DNA of 64,000 nt from NCBI RefSeq assembly GCF_025336525.1, contig NZ_JAOCZP010000003.1:620001-684000 (forward strand). Direction: 5' to 3'. The position numbers and the translations under genes were made by a program. Under the pieces are notes generated by a model. That model searched no databases. It had not been told where the DNA came from and saw nothing but the letters and a program-made list of their open reading frames with translations. The stretch is from Chelativorans salis (lineage in GTDB: Bacteria > Pseudomonadota > Alphaproteobacteria > Rhizobiales > Rhizobiaceae). This document shows, piece by piece, positions 27,158 to 36,507 of the stretch (positions are counted from its first letter, which is position 1; the number at the start of each line of letters is the position of its first letter).

Positions 27158-28285
27158 ATGCCTATGCCCCAGCGCCCTCCCCTCACTCCGCTTGTCGACA
27201 GCCTCCCCGCGACCGTGCCCTTCGTCGGGCCGGAAACGCAGGAGCGCAATCACGGGCGACCCTTCCGCGCCCGCCTGGGCGCCAACGAGAACGGCTTCGG
27301 CCCTTCGCCAAAGGTGGTCGAGGCGATGCGGGTAGCTGCACCCGACGTGTGGAAATACGGCGATCCGGAAAGCCACGACCTGCGGCAGGCACTGTCGGCC
27401 CTCCACGGTGTGGCGCCGGAAAACATCGTCGTCGGCGAAGGCATCGACGGGCTTCTGGGCCTCATCGTGCGGCAATATGCGGAGCCGGGCACGCCGGTCG
27501 TCACCTCGCTCGGCGCCTACCCCACCTTCAATTACCATGTGGCAGGCTTCGGCGCGCGGCTTGTCACCGTCCCTTATGAGGGCGACCGGGAGAGCCTGAA
27601 CGGGCTGCTTGAGGCCGTGCGGCGCGAAGAGGCGCGCATCGTCTACCTCTCCAACCCGGATAACCCCATGGGCACCTGGTGGGAGGCGGACGAGATCGAC
27701 CGCTTCATCGCCGCCCTGCCCGAGACCACCATGCTGGTGCTCGATGAGGCCTATTGCGAAACCGCTCCTGCCTCCGCTCTGCCGCCGCTCGAGCCTGCGC
27801 GGCCCAACGTCTTGCGCATGCGCACATTCTCCAAGGTCTACGGACTGGCGGGTCTGAGATGCGGCTATGCCATCGGCAAGGCCGAGGTGATCCGCGCCTT
27901 CGACAAGGTGCGAAACCATTTCGGCATGACGCGCATCACGCAGGCGGCAGCCCTTGCCGCACTCAACGACCGGGCGCATCTTGAATGGGTGGTCGACGCG
28001 GTCGACGCCTGCCGGCGGCGCCTCACGGCGATCGCCGAGGCGCACGGGCTTGCCGCCCTCCCCTCGGCGACCAATTTCGTCACCATCGACTGCGGCAGCG
28101 ACGGCGCCTTCGCCATGCGGGTGCTCGAGGCGCTCGGCAAGCGCGACGTCTTCGTGCGCAAACCCATGGCGCCCGGCCTGGACCGCTGCATCCGCGTGAG
28201 CGTGGGGCCCGAGGCCGAGATCGCCGTGTTCGAGGCGGAGTTGGGTGGGGCGTTGGAGGCTGCGCAGCGCGTGGGTGAGTGGTGA
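27158..28285 (+). CDS. PLP-dependent aminotransferase, HisC-like
   Basis: A 375-aa fold-type I aminotransferase related to histidinol-phosphate aminotransferase. The PLP Lys226 is in TFSKVYGLAGLRCGYA; Asn168 (LSNPDNPMG) and Asp196/Tyr199 (LDEAYCE) fit the cofactor site, and NENGFGPSP is the HisC-type substrate loop. Start ATG 27158 or 27164 (MPMPQRP); neither has a good ribosome site. The first-choice role is aromatic or histidinol-phosphate transamination. It is convergent with the VOC gene. Confidence 0.85.
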   Translation: MPMPQRPPLTPLVDSLPATVPFVGPETQERNHGRPFRARLGANENGFGPSPKVVEAMRVAAPDVWKYGDPESHDLRQALSALHGVAPENIVVGEGIDGLLGLIVRQYAEPGTPVVTSLGAYPTFNYHVAGFGARLVTVPYEGDRESLNGLLEAVRREEARIVYLSNPDNPMGTWWEADEIDRFIAALPETTMLVLDEAYCETAPASALPPLEPARPNVLRMRTFSKVYGLAGLRCGYAIGKAEVIRAFDKVRNHFGMTRITQAAALAALNDRAHLEWVVDAVDACRRRLTAIAEAHGLAALPSATNFVTIDCGSDGAFAMRVLEALGKRDVFVRKPMAPGLDRCIRVSVGPEAEIAVFEAELGGALEAAQRVGEW

Positions 28286-28351
28286 GTAGAAATGACAATC
28301 TTGCTCGGGGGCACCAGAGATCACACCACTATTCCCCTCCTTATTCCCTCC

Positions 28352-28750
28352 TCAGGCCGTCATCATCGGCACCGGCGACGAAATATCGACAACCGTGCCT
28401 GCCGGATCGCGCAACAGCATGCGCCGCTGGCCATAGAAGAGGTCGGTCGGCGGCTCGATGATCTCCGCCCCCATTGCCTTCGCCTGCTCGAAGGCGACGA
28501 GCACTTCATCGACAATCAGTGTAAGATAGCCGCCGCCAGGCGGGCGGGCGGCCGCCGGCGGGGTCACGTCACTGTTGCGGGCGATGATACCCAGCTCAAG
28601 CCGCGGCCCCTCGCGCGGCACCAGAACGGTGTACCACTCGGCCTCGTAGATCACCTCCATATCCAGAAGCGTCGCGTAGAAATCGCGCACGGCCGGCAGG
28701 TCGTCGGCAACGATATTATACATGGTGCGGCGGACGGTCGAAGCGGGCAA
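28352..28750 (-). CDS. VOC (glyoxalase/bleomycin-resistance fold) protein
   Basis: A 132-aa vicinal-oxygen-chelate protein with paired beta-alpha-beta-beta-beta units (VADDLPAVRDFYATLLDMEV then YLTLIVDEVLVAFEQAKAMG). The end, RRMLLRDPAGTVVDIS, is typical of the superfamily. I place the start at TTG 28750 because CAGGAG lies eight bases upstream; the first ATG in frame is 28723 with no ribosome site. Whether it is an enzyme or a binding protein cannot be told. Confidence 0.75.
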   Translation of the reverse strand: MPASTVRRTMYNIVADDLPAVRDFYATLLDMEVIYEAEWYTVLVPREGPRLELGIIARNSDVTPPAAARPPGGGYLTLIVDEVLVAFEQAKAMGAEIIEPPTDLFYGQRRMLLRDPAGTVVDISSPVPMMTA

Positions 28751-28913
28751 CGGATCACTCCTGAACTGTTTCGCGTGCGGCCAGGATGTGGAACATCTCC
28801 TAGCGCGACCTGCAGCATCCACTCTCCGGTTATCGGAATCAATATTCGGAAAGCCGATGCGCACTTCCAAGCATTTAGCGCATCCCTTGCGCATCCAAAC
28901 CGGTACGCAGCCC

Positions 28914-29150
28914 CTACCCCATGTCCTCCTCGCCGCCCGGACCGAATTGGCGGTGCAGGATCTCCACCAGCTCCGCCACCTTGCCCGTGGGCATAGGGCG
29001 GAAGTCGTTCACCAGCGCCTCGTCGTTCATCACCCAGGCATGCGCCTCGGCCAGCTCGCGGTCGCTGGCGCCGGTGGTCGCGAGTTCGGCCAGCAGCGCG
29101 TTGTCCACCGGCCCCAGGATACTTTCTACCTCTTCCCTCGTCAGTGCCAT
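28914..29150 (-). CDS. Small conserved hypothetical protein
   Basis: A 78-aa acidic protein (MALTREEVESILGPVDNALL), with GGAGA before the ATG at 29150. It is probably all-helical: ALLAELATTGASDRELAEAHAWV then GKVAELVEILHRQF. No membrane segment or signal. It is divergent from the TetR gene and shares its intergenic palindrome. Function unknown; the frame extends upstream to 29252 but without support. Confidence 0.68.
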   Translation of the reverse strand: MALTREEVESILGPVDNALLAELATTGASDRELAEAHAWVMNDEALVNDFRPMPTGKVAELVEILHRQFGPGGEEDMG

Positions 29151-29257
29151 CGCAATCTCCCCTTCCTGCCTATTGAACTCGAGGAGAAATGCTGTTGATG
29201 GCATGAGGTTCCCGTTCTGCAACATGCGCGCCACGAAGTGCCGCCTTGCCATAATTA

Positions 29258-29267
29258 AACGTACGTT
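29258..29267. promoter_or_regulatory. Candidate TetR operator
   Basis: A perfect 10-bp palindrome AACGTACGTT lies in an A/T-rich run (TAATTAAACGTACGTTCTATTAATTA) 30 bases before the TetR gene start. The position between divergent genes and the symmetry are typical of autoregulatory TetR operators. Binding is inferred. Confidence 0.55.
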
Positions 29268-29296
29268 CTATTAATTAATGCGAAGGAGCATCGGCC

Positions 29297-29893
29297 ATGG
29301 CACGCACCGCGGGTTCCGACGGCGAGAAGACCAAGGCCGCCATACACGCAGCGGCCCTGCGGCTCATGGCGCGGCACGGGTTCGAGGCGGTGTCGATGCG
29401 CCAGCTCGCCGAGGAGGTGGGCGTGCAGGCGGCCGCCCTCTACCGCTATTTCCCCACCAAGGAAGACCTGCTTTACACCCTCATGCGCACGCATATGGAG
29501 GGGCTCATCGCCTCGTGGGAGGCCGCACGCCCCGCCTCCGGCAATGCCGCCGCACAACTTTCCGCCTTCGTGGAAAACCACATCCGCTTCCACGTTGCAC
29601 GCCGGCATTCCACCCATGTCAGCAACATGGAGCTCAGAAGCCTGTCGCACGAGCGGTTGACGCACATCCTGCGCCTGCGCGCGACGTATGAGAAGGAACT
29701 GCGGCAGATCCTGCGCGCCGGCGCCGATGCCGGCACCTTCCGCATCGAGGATATGGCGCTCACCGCCATGGCGATCATCCAGATGATCACCGGCGTCATC
29801 GTCTGGTTTCGGCCCGGCGAACGCCTTTCCGTCGAGGAAGTGGCCGATACCTATCATACCATGACCCTGCGCCTTGTCGGCGCGCCAGCCTGA
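29297..29893 (+). CDS. TetR family transcriptional regulator
   Basis: A 198-aa repressor-type protein. The N-terminal helix-turn-helix covers about 12-58 ([20 protein letters not shown], then [17 protein letters not shown]). The C-terminal ligand domain is of the TetR_C type with [13 protein letters not shown]. It is 16 bases upstream of the isovaleryl-CoA dehydrogenase gene and so probably regulates leucine or isovalerate catabolism. The ligand may be an acyl-CoA; this is inference from context. Confidence 0.88.
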   Translation: MARTAGSDGEKTKAAIHAAALRLMARHGFEAVSMRQLAEEVGVQAAALYRYFPTKEDLLYTLMRTHMEGLIASWEAARPASGNAAAQLSAFVENHIRFHVARRHSTHVSNMELRSLSHERLTHILRLRATYEKELRQILRAGADAGTFRIEDMALTAMAIIQMITGVIVWFRPGERLSVEEVADTYHTMTLRLVGAPA

Positions 29894-29909
29894 CGGGAGG
29901 AATTTGGCG

Positions 29910-31073
29910 ATGTTCACGCAGACACTCGGGTTTGGCCTCGGCGATGAGATCGAGGCGCTGCGCGACATGGTGCACCGCTTCGCCCAGGAGAAGATTGCTC
30001 CGCTGGCGGCCGGAATCGACGAGAGCAACGACTTCCCCGCCCATCTGTGGGCCGAGATGGGGGCGCTCGGCCTCCTCGGCGTCACCGTCGAGCCAGACCA
30101 TGGCGGCTCCGGCCTCGGCTATCTCGCCCATGTGGTGGCGATGGAGGAGATCTCGAGGGCCTCCGCCTCCGTCGGCCTCTCCTACGGCGCCCATTCCAAT
30201 CTCTGCGTCAACCAGATCCGTCGCTGGGGCACTGATGAGCAGAAGGCCAAGTACCTGCCTCCCCTGTGCGCCGGCGAGACCGTCGGCGCGCTCGCCATGT
30301 CGGAGGCGGGTGCGGGCTCCGACGTCCTGTCCATGCGCCTGAAGGCCGAGAAAAAGAACGACCGCTTCGTCCTCAACGGCTCCAAGATGTGGATCACCAA
30401 CGGCCCCGAGGCCGACACGCTGGTCGTCTATGCAAAGACGGACGCGCGGGAAGACGGCCGCGGCATCACCGCCTTCATCGTGACAAGCGAGATGGCCGGC
30501 TTCTCCGTCGCCCAAAAGCTCGACAAGCTCGGCATGCGCGGCTCCAACACGGGCGAGCTCGTCTTCGACAATGTCGAGGTGCCGTTCGACAACGTGCTCG
30601 GCGAGGAAGGCCGCGGCGTCGAGGTGCTGATGTCCGGCCTCGACTACGAGCGCGTGGTGCTGGCCGCCGGCCCGCTCGGCATCATGGCCGCCGCGCTCGA
30701 CGTCGCCGTGCCCTACGTCAGGGAGCGCAGGCAGTTCGGCCAGCCGGTCGGTGCCTTCCAGCTCGTCCAGGGCAAGCTTGCCGACATGTATACCCGCTTC
30801 AATGCAACCCGCGCCTATGTCTACGCCGTGGCGGCGGCCTGCGACCGCGGCGAGACCACCCGCAAGGACGCCGCCGGCTGCATCCTCTATGCGGCCGAAA
30901 ACGCCACGCAGACGGCGCTCGACGCCATCCAGCTCCTCGGCGGCAACGGCTACGTCAACGAGTTCCCCACCGGCCGCCTCCTGCGCGACGCCAAGCTGTA
31001 CGAGATCGGCGCCGGCACGTCCGAGATCAGGCGCTGGCTCATCGGCCGGGAGATTGTCGGAGAAGCGGGCTGA
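29910..31073 (+). CDS. ivd: Isovaleryl-CoA dehydrogenase
   Basis: FAD enzyme that oxidises isovaleryl-CoA to 3-methylcrotonyl-CoA in leucine breakdown. The catalytic Glu247 is in [13 protein letters not shown], the position typical of isovaleryl-CoA rather than short-chain enzymes, where it is elsewhere. The [16 protein letters not shown] and [20 protein letters not shown] motifs are standard. Start ATG 29910 has GGGAGG upstream; the frame opens earlier at 29874 inside the TetR gene. Length 387 aa. mccB follows after 71 bases. Confidence 0.9.
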   Translation: MFTQTLGFGLGDEIEALRDMVHRFAQEKIAPLAAGIDESNDFPAHLWAEMGALGLLGVTVEPDHGGSGLGYLAHVVAMEEISRASASVGLSYGAHSNLCVNQIRRWGTDEQKAKYLPPLCAGETVGALAMSEAGAGSDVLSMRLKAEKKNDRFVLNGSKMWITNGPEADTLVVYAKTDAREDGRGITAFIVTSEMAGFSVAQKLDKLGMRGSNTGELVFDNVEVPFDNVLGEEGRGVEVLMSGLDYERVVLAAGPLGIMAAALDVAVPYVRERRQFGQPVGAFQLVQGKLADMYTRFNATRAYVYAVAAACDRGETTRKDAAGCILYAAENATQTALDAIQLLGGNGYVNEFPTGRLLRDAKLYEIGAGTSEIRRWLIGREIVGEAG

Positions 31074-31144
31074 TCCGGCGCGCGAAATGCCCTATGCATG
31101 GCGAGCACGCATGATCCCGCCGCCCCTGCCCGAGCAAGGAAGCC

Positions 31145-32752
31145 ATGGCCGTCATAAAATCCCAGATCTCCCCCGCCTCCGACGCCTTCAAGTCCAACGC
31201 CGCGCGCATGAAGGCGCTGGTCGCCGAGATGGCCGAAAAGGCGGCCACGGTCGAGAGCGGCGGCTCCGAGGAAGCGCGCGCCCGCCACACCGCCCGCGGC
31301 AAGCTCCTGCCGCGCGAGCGCCTCGCCCGCCTGCTCGACGTCGGCGCTCCCTTCCTGGAGATCGGCCAGTTCGCCGCCTACGGCATGTATGAGGGCGACA
31401 TCGCGTCTGCCGGCATGATCGCCGGCGTCGGCCGCGTCGAAGGCCGCGAATGCGTCATCGTCGTCAACGACGCCACGGTGAAGGGCGGCACCTACTACCC
31501 CCTCACCGTCAAAAAGCACCTGCGCGCCCAGGAGATCGCGCTTCAAAACAATCTCCCCTCAATCTATCTCGTCGATTCGGGCGGCGCCAACCTGCCCAAC
31601 CAGGACGAGGTCTTCCCCGACCGCGAGCATTTCGGCCGCATCTTCTACAACCAGGCCAACATGTCGGCCAAAGGCATCCCGCAGATCGCCTGCGTCATGG
31701 GCTCGTCGACGGCCGGCGGCGCCTATGTGCCGGCGATGAGCGACGAGACCGTCATGGTCAGGAACCAGGCGACCATCTTCCTCGGCGGCCCGCCGCTGGT
31801 GAAGGCCGCCACCGGCGAGGTGGTGACGGCGGAGGAGCTCGGCGGCGCCGACGTCCACACCCGCCTCTCAGGCGTTGCCGACCATTACGCGCTTGACGAC
31901 GAACACGCGCTCGCCATCACCCGCCGCATCGTCAAAAACCTCAATCGCAAGAAGACCATAGCGCTCGACCTTCAAAAACCGATTCCACCCCTCCACGACC
32001 CCACCGAGATCTACGGCCTCATCCCCGAGGACACGCGCCAGCCCTACGACGTGCGCGAGGTGATCGCCCGCGTGGTCGACGGCTCCGCCTTCGACGAGTT
32101 CAAGCAGAACTACGGCACCACCCTCATCACCGGCTTCGCCCACCTCTACGGCATCCCCGTCGGCATCATCGCCAACAACGGGGTCCTCTTCTCCGAATCC
32201 GCGCTCAAGGGCGCCCACTTCATAGAGCTGTGCTGCCAGCGCAAGATCCCGCTCATCTTCCTGCAGAACATCACCGGCTTCATGGTCGGCAGAAAATACG
32301 AGGCCGGCGGCATCGCCCGCGACGGCGCCAAGCTCGTCACCGCCGTCGCCACCGCCCGCGTGCCCAAGATCACCGCCATCATCGGCGGCTCCTTCGGCGC
32401 CGGCAACTACGGCATGTGCGGCCGCGCCTTCTCCCCCCGCTTCCTGTGGATGTGGCCCAACGCGCGCATCTCCGTGATGGGCGGCGAACAGGCGGCAACG
32501 GTCCTCGCCATCGTCAAGCGCGAGGGCATCGAGAGGAAGGGCGGGACGTGGAGCGAGGCGGAGGAAGCGGCGTTCAGGGCGCCGATCCTGGAGAAGTACG
32601 AGCGCGAGGGGCACCCGCTTTATTCAAGCGCGCGGCTGTGGGACGATGGGATTGTGGACCCGGCGAGGACGCGGGAGGTGTTGGGGTTGAGCCTGAGTGC
32701 GGCGCTGAATGCGGAGGTGGAGGAGACGCGGTTTGGGGTGTTTCGGATGTGA
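31145..32752 (+). CDS. mccB: Methylcrotonyl-CoA carboxylase, beta (carboxyltransferase) subunit
   Basis: A 535-aa carboxyltransferase that moves CO2 from biotin to 3-methylcrotonyl-CoA. N-terminal half: [16 protein letters not shown] and [20 protein letters not shown]-terminal half: [35 protein letters not shown] and [13 protein letters not shown], which is the methylcrotonyl rather than propionyl or acetyl pattern. It follows ivd. Its partner alpha subunit lies 18 kb away at 50779. Confidence 0.92.
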   Translation: MAVIKSQISPASDAFKSNAARMKALVAEMAEKAATVESGGSEEARARHTARGKLLPRERLARLLDVGAPFLEIGQFAAYGMYEGDIASAGMIAGVGRVEGRECVIVVNDATVKGGTYYPLTVKKHLRAQEIALQNNLPSIYLVDSGGANLPNQDEVFPDREHFGRIFYNQANMSAKGIPQIACVMGSSTAGGAYVPAMSDETVMVRNQATIFLGGPPLVKAATGEVVTAEELGGADVHTRLSGVADHYALDDEHALAITRRIVKNLNRKKTIALDLQKPIPPLHDPTEIYGLIPEDTRQPYDVREVIARVVDGSAFDEFKQNYGTTLITGFAHLYGIPVGIIANNGVLFSESALKGAHFIELCCQRKIPLIFLQNITGFMVGRKYEAGGIARDGAKLVTAVATARVPKITAIIGGSFGAGNYGMCGRAFSPRFLWMWPNARISVMGGEQAATVLAIVKREGIERKGGTWSEAEEAAFRAPILEKYEREGHPLYSSARLWDDGIVDPARTREVLGLSLSAALNAEVEETRFGVFRM

Positions 32753-32829
32753 GGAGGCTTGAGTTAAGCAGAGCTACTAAGAGCTGAAGCGACATCCAAA
32801 GAGTTCAGAATCAAACCCTAGTGAGCCCG

Positions 32830-33396
32830 TCAGGAATGAAGCCCTTTTTCTCGGGCCCAGTCAAACCAATTGATGACTTCTGAATCGATAGGCTCAAGAG
32901 TTTCATCCAAACTGTGATTATCACCGTAAATCATAAGATTATCGCATGGCCAGCGGGCGGAAGGAGCTATTAGGCCATCGCACTCAAGGAAACTTACAGC
33001 CGCCCCTATTTCTTGGGTGCGACCGTAATTCCGTTCCTCATATCGAGGTTCCTCAATGCCCAGCGATGCAAATTCTGCACGAATAATCCGGAGTGTTTTG
33101 CTCGTAGTGACGCGCAGGCGATGTAAACAAAGAGGCTTGGTTGGGGTGGGATTCTGGAGAAGCAGATAGGAAACTACCTCGGCAAGAGCTCCTTCTTTCT
33201 CCAAACTCGTATACAGAATCTGGACCGCCGCCGCCCCGCTCGGTTCGGGAGCCCACCGACCACCATTGTTAGAAAATGCGGTGGGATCCTTATTCATTGG
33301 TGTTACACGGAAGACTTCCCCTGAGAACCGCTCTTGCGGCAAACTAGCCAAAGTATCAAGTAGGGCCGGATCGTGGACGCGACGTATTCTGCTCAT
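32830..33396 (-). CDS. RES-domain toxin
   Basis: RES toxins degrade NAD+ to arrest growth. The 188-aa protein shows the family pattern: FRVTP near the start, FSNNGGRWAPEP, then LYTSLEKEGALAEVV and a late CDNLMIYGDN. The ATG at 33396 starts just after the Xre stop; a GTG at 33411 that would overlap is also possible. Base use is distinctly lower in G+C than flanking genes, suggesting transfer. Paired with the Xre antitoxin directly upstream. Confidence 0.82.
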   Translation of the reverse strand: MSRIRRVHDPALLDTLASLPQERFSGEVFRVTPMNKDPTAFSNNGGRWAPEPSGAAAVQILYTSLEKEGALAEVVSYLLLQNPTPTKPLCLHRLRVTTSKTLRIIRAEFASLGIEEPRYEERNYGRTQEIGAAVSFLECDGLIAPSARWPCDNLMIYGDNHSLDETLEPIDSEVINWFDWAREKGLHS

Positions 33397-33397
33397 G

Positions 33398-33736
33398 TTA
33401 AAGGTAGACACCGTCTCTCATCTTTTGGACCAACGAGAGAACGTCATCAATGCGTCCCACACGGATAAGATCTGCTGGGGATTCCCCATCAAGAAACCGT
33501 TGACGAGCAAAAATCCAGCGACGTGCATCGTTTGGTTCGTAGAAATCACCAAGCTGATCAACTATGTATTCGAGTTCCAGAAGAAGTTTCTCTGTGTCTC
33601 TGTGCGGATATGCTTTTCCCTGATTCCACCGAGAAACCGTCTCGGGGCGAACGTCAAGCATGTTCGCCACGTCGATCAGCTTGATCGCTCCCTTCTGCGA
33701 TATGCGATCCAATACTTGTGCTAGGGCGCTACTCAT
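33398..33736 (-). CDS. Xre/MbcA/ParS-type antitoxin
   Basis: A 112-aa antitoxin. An N-terminal helix-turn-helix is visible (GAIKLIDVANMLDVRPETVS then WNQGKAYP), and the C-terminal part (RRWIFARQRFLDGESPADLI) is the DUF2384 toxin-binding segment, with the usual conserved G-x-x-P-A/D-x-L-I. It sits 38 bases after the upstream gene and one base before the RES ATG, so the three are likely one operon. Such antitoxins neutralise RES and repress their own promoter. Confidence 0.85.
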   Translation of the reverse strand: MSSALAQVLDRISQKGAIKLIDVANMLDVRPETVSRWNQGKAYPHRDTEKLLLELEYIVDQLGDFYEPNDARRWIFARQRFLDGESPADLIRVGRIDDVLSLVQKMRDGVYL

Positions 33737-33774
33737 TTCATATTTCTTAGCATTAGTTATCCCAAACTTCTTCT

Positions 33775-35064
33775 TCAGCCTCGCCCTTCTCGTTGTGAGC
33801 GAGTTTCAGGCTCACGTGCAACTGACCTGATCTCATACGAAGCCACGAGATGGGCCATTGCATCTCTATAATTTGCAAGTCGAACCTGCTCCTTATGTAG
33901 TTTCGTAGCGAGTTCGTTGTTGGGTACACTCAAACTTGCGGCTTTTGCCATCATATCCGAAGCGTGACGAACGTTATCCTCCAAATAGCTAGATGGGCGA
34001 GATGTAAGGGGAACGGTGTCAAGGCGTTCAACCTCTCGGGCTCTTTGACGTAGATAGTGCCGAACAGGATGCCGTATCATATCGCTTAGGCCACCGGGGC
34101 AGCAGTGGGGATCGCGACATCCGAAACGACCATGCGTTCGACTGTTGTGGCGGATCAAGGCCTCGGCATGCTCCTTCTTTAAAAGGAGTCCTATGGAAGG
34201 TATTAGAACTCGTGGGCCGCTTCCACCACCTTTCGAGTCACTACGTGGCCTACGAAGCCGGGACGCTCTGAAGCTTTCATTCATCATCACACCATGAGAA
34301 ATCGCTCCAGCCGAACCAAATGCGAGTAAGGCCAACCCAGTTAGGCCAGCCACATGGTCAGCAACAATTGGGATATCAAGAGCATGGAAGTCGCTGAGCG
34401 CCTCAACGTAGTCAGCTGTCTTGGCGCCAGTCTCATTTGCTCCAAAATTCTCAGCCTTGATCCAAAGAGCGTCAATTGGCGCATCACGCAACGCCGAAAT
34501 AACGGCGGCTCTCTTAACTTTGTCCCGTAGTAGAGCGATCGGGAGAGCAAGAGAGTAAATAATAGGTATGGTCTCCGGAAGTAGATTCCGGAGATGGCCG
34601 GCGTTGGCAACATCAGCGGCGATCCAACGATCATTATGAGACTGCAGGAGATGCGTTGGCGCCATCACCTCCGAAAACCCGTTCTCTACCGCGAACTCTG
34701 CAATTTGCGAAACGCGTAGGCGCCCTTCCACCCCAAGAAAATCTTGGAGACGATGGGGTCGTTTCCCCGCTGACCACGGAAGCTCAGCAAGAGCTTCCGT
34801 GAAACCTCCCGGTAACGCTGACACCTGCGTCTTCGGATCAAGGATTAGGTCCATCTCGGCACGCTGCGCGGAGGCGAAGAGCTCAGCATGTCTGTTCGTG
34901 TGCTGTGCCTCTATGACGAAGCCGTGGTAGCCGCGCTCACCTTGTGCGATTAGCTCACACACCTGCAGATGGTCGTTCCAACCGACTCGCAAAAAGTGGC
35001 CTAGGTGCGACCGAGATGCTCGTACACGGGGAGGTCGTGGGAGATGAACTACATTGTCGGACAT
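33775..35064 (-). CDS. Unrecognised protein, possible TIM-barrel, upstream of Xre-RES
   Basis: A 429-aa protein I cannot name. The alternating strand-helix pattern (EMDLILDPKT, GFSEVMAPTHLL, IPIIYSLALP, IDALWIKAENFG, IPIVADHVAGLT, GAISHGVMMN) suggests a TIM barrel. A cluster GCRDPHCC followed by two His (IRHPVRH) could bind zinc, recalling tRNA-guanine transglycosylase paralogues such as DpdA; this is speculative. The C-terminal 120 residues are helical and basic. Start ATG 35064 (MSDNVVHLP) has GGAG upstream. Low G+C with the Xre/RES pair. Confidence 0.6.
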   Translation of the reverse strand: MSDNVVHLPRPPRVRASRSHLGHFLRVGWNDHLQVCELIAQGERGYHGFVIEAQHTNRHAELFASAQRAEMDLILDPKTQVSALPGGFTEALAELPWSAGKRPHRLQDFLGVEGRLRVSQIAEFAVENGFSEVMAPTHLLQSHNDRWIAADVANAGHLRNLLPETIPIIYSLALPIALLRDKVKRAAVISALRDAPIDALWIKAENFGANETGAKTADYVEALSDFHALDIPIVADHVAGLTGLALLAFGSAGAISHGVMMNESFRASRLRRPRSDSKGGGSGPRVLIPSIGLLLKKEHAEALIRHNSRTHGRFGCRDPHCCPGGLSDMIRHPVRHYLRQRAREVERLDTVPLTSRPSSYLEDNVRHASDMMAKAASLSVPNNELATKLHKEQVRLANYRDAMAHLVASYEIRSVAREPETRSQREGRG

Positions 35065-35160
35065 TGTGACATGCTCCGCTTGAGTCGAGCATGATCTTAA
35101 ACTTGACATTTTGAATGCGCAATAGCTTTGCAAAAAGACCGACTAATAGCTTGACTTCCC

Positions 35161-35757
35161 TCACTCCCCATTCACCAACCCCAGCACCAGCCGGTGCACA
35201 TTCCCGCCTTCGCTCATCTCCTCGCGATCAAACTCCCGGCTCCGCCGCTTCAACTCCTCAGCGAGCGGCGGCAACCGCCGCTGCAGTTCGGCGCGGGTCT
35301 TCGTGCAGTCGGGGTCGTCCGCCACGGACAGCCCCACCGACAGGGCCTCGATCTTCTTCGTGATGTCGATGATGATCTCGCCGTGCACCCGCTCGTGCTT
35401 CTCCACCCCGTCGATGAACCGCTCCCACAGCCGACGCGTGGCGGCCGGCAGGTCGCCGGCCGGCTCCGGCAGGCGATAGGTGATGACGAGGTTGGGCTTG
35501 GCGGCGGCGAGCACGCAGCCGCCGCCCTGCGGCCGGTAATCGCGCCGCCAGGTGAGCTTGTAGTCCGTATAGGCGATGGCGCGGCCGAGACCCGCCTTCG
35601 GCCCGTTTTCGCCGATCGAGCGGTAGAGCGCGATGCCCGTCTTGCCGGAGATCGCATAGGTCTCCACCCGCTCGACCGCCCGCCACCCGGCCTGTGCCGC
35701 CGCCGGCACGGGCAGGAGAAGGGTCGCCGCCAGCGCTATCCGCAAACCCGCCTTCAA
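35161..35757 (-). CDS. DUF922 putative zinc protease, exported
   Basis: A 198-aa exported protein. The start is TTG 35757, which places a strong ribosome site (AAGGAGGAG) just upstream and gives a clean signal peptide (AGLRIALAATLLLPVPAAAQ). The HERVH motif at 121-125 is a HExxH-type zinc site (EKHERVHGEI), as in DUF922. A conserved Cys pair (GGGCVLAA and DPDCTK) may form a disulfide. Normal high G+C marks the end of the foreign island. Confidence 0.82.
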   Translation of the reverse strand: MKAGLRIALAATLLLPVPAAAQAGWRAVERVETYAISGKTGIALYRSIGENGPKAGLGRAIAYTDYKLTWRRDYRPQGGGCVLAAAKPNLVITYRLPEPAGDLPAATRRLWERFIDGVEKHERVHGEIIIDITKKIEALSVGLSVADDPDCTKTRAELQRRLPPLAEELKRRSREFDREEMSEGGNVHRLVLGLVNGE

Positions 35758-35910
35758 TCGCCCCTCCTCCTTGTCCGGTGCTGTGTCCGAACTGAAAAGG
35801 CCAAAGCGCCGGCGGGTCAAGTCCGAATGGATGCGGGTGCCGCGCGGGCCTCCCGGCTCCGGGCAAGGCTGTCGCATATGGAGGAGCTTTGTTCGGCTTC
35901 GCCGGACCCG

Positions 35911-35994
35911 ACCCTCAATCCCTCCACACAAGGGGGAGGGAGGCAGGTCGAGCCCTCCATCGTCCCCCTCCCCCTTGTGGGGAGGGTTAGGGGT
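35911..35994. repeat. Palindromic repeat, GGGGGAGGG type
   Basis: Inverted arms at about 35911-35940 and 35966-35994 (core ACAAGGGGGAGGG and CCCTCCCCCTTGTGG) form an imperfect palindrome with a 25-base centre. It lies between the DUF922 gene and a membrane-protein gene on the same strand. Confidence 0.8.
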
Positions 35995-36066
35995 GGGGGT
36001 CAAACTGCACAAAACAGCATGCGATAGCCCCCGGCTCCGGGAAGGAGGTCGGGAGCTGCGCAGGCG

Positions 36067-36507
36067 TCAGCCGTCCACGGTCGCCTGATCGAGGATGGCG
36101 GCCGGTTCGGCTGCGGTGGGGATCTGCTCCATCGCCACCAGCCGGTCGGCGCAAAGATCGGCGGCGCCGGAGACCTGTTCTTCCAGGAGGTCGAGCGTTG
36201 CCCAGCCACCCTCGTCGATGAGGTCGTCGCGCTGCCAGGAGCTTGCGTCCTTCAGCGCTTGCAGGTTCTGCTGCGCCTCGGGGGCAGCGACGAACCGGTT
36301 GACACAAATGGAGGCCACAAGGCTTTCGCGCGCCTCCTCCCTGGCGCCGGCGGCCATCGATTCCGCCGTGCCGCCAGTCACCCATCCTCCCGCGGTGAAT
36401 CCGACGATCATGGTCAGCACGACCGCAGCCACGCACGACCACAGCCACATGCCCTTCGTCGGACGGTATTCCTGCCAGCGTTGAGACAGGCTTTTGGATT
36501 CTGCCAT
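36067..36507 (-). CDS. Membrane-anchored hypothetical protein
   Basis: A 146-aa protein with one N-terminal membrane helix (about residues 20-45, WLWSCVAAVVLTMIVGFTAG). The rest is an outside domain with two Cys (ICVNRF, LCADR) that could pair. The pattern EEARESLVASICVNRF and DDLIDEGGWATL resembles small alphaproteobacterial membrane proteins of unknown role. The start ATG 36507 follows AAAGGAAGAAC. Confidence 0.7.
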   Translation of the reverse strand: MAESKSLSQRWQEYRPTKGMWLWSCVAAVVLTMIVGFTAGGWVTGGTAESMAAGAREEARESLVASICVNRFVAAPEAQQNLQALKDASSWQRDDLIDEGGWATLDLLEEQVSGAADLCADRLVAMEQIPTAAEPAAILDQATVDG

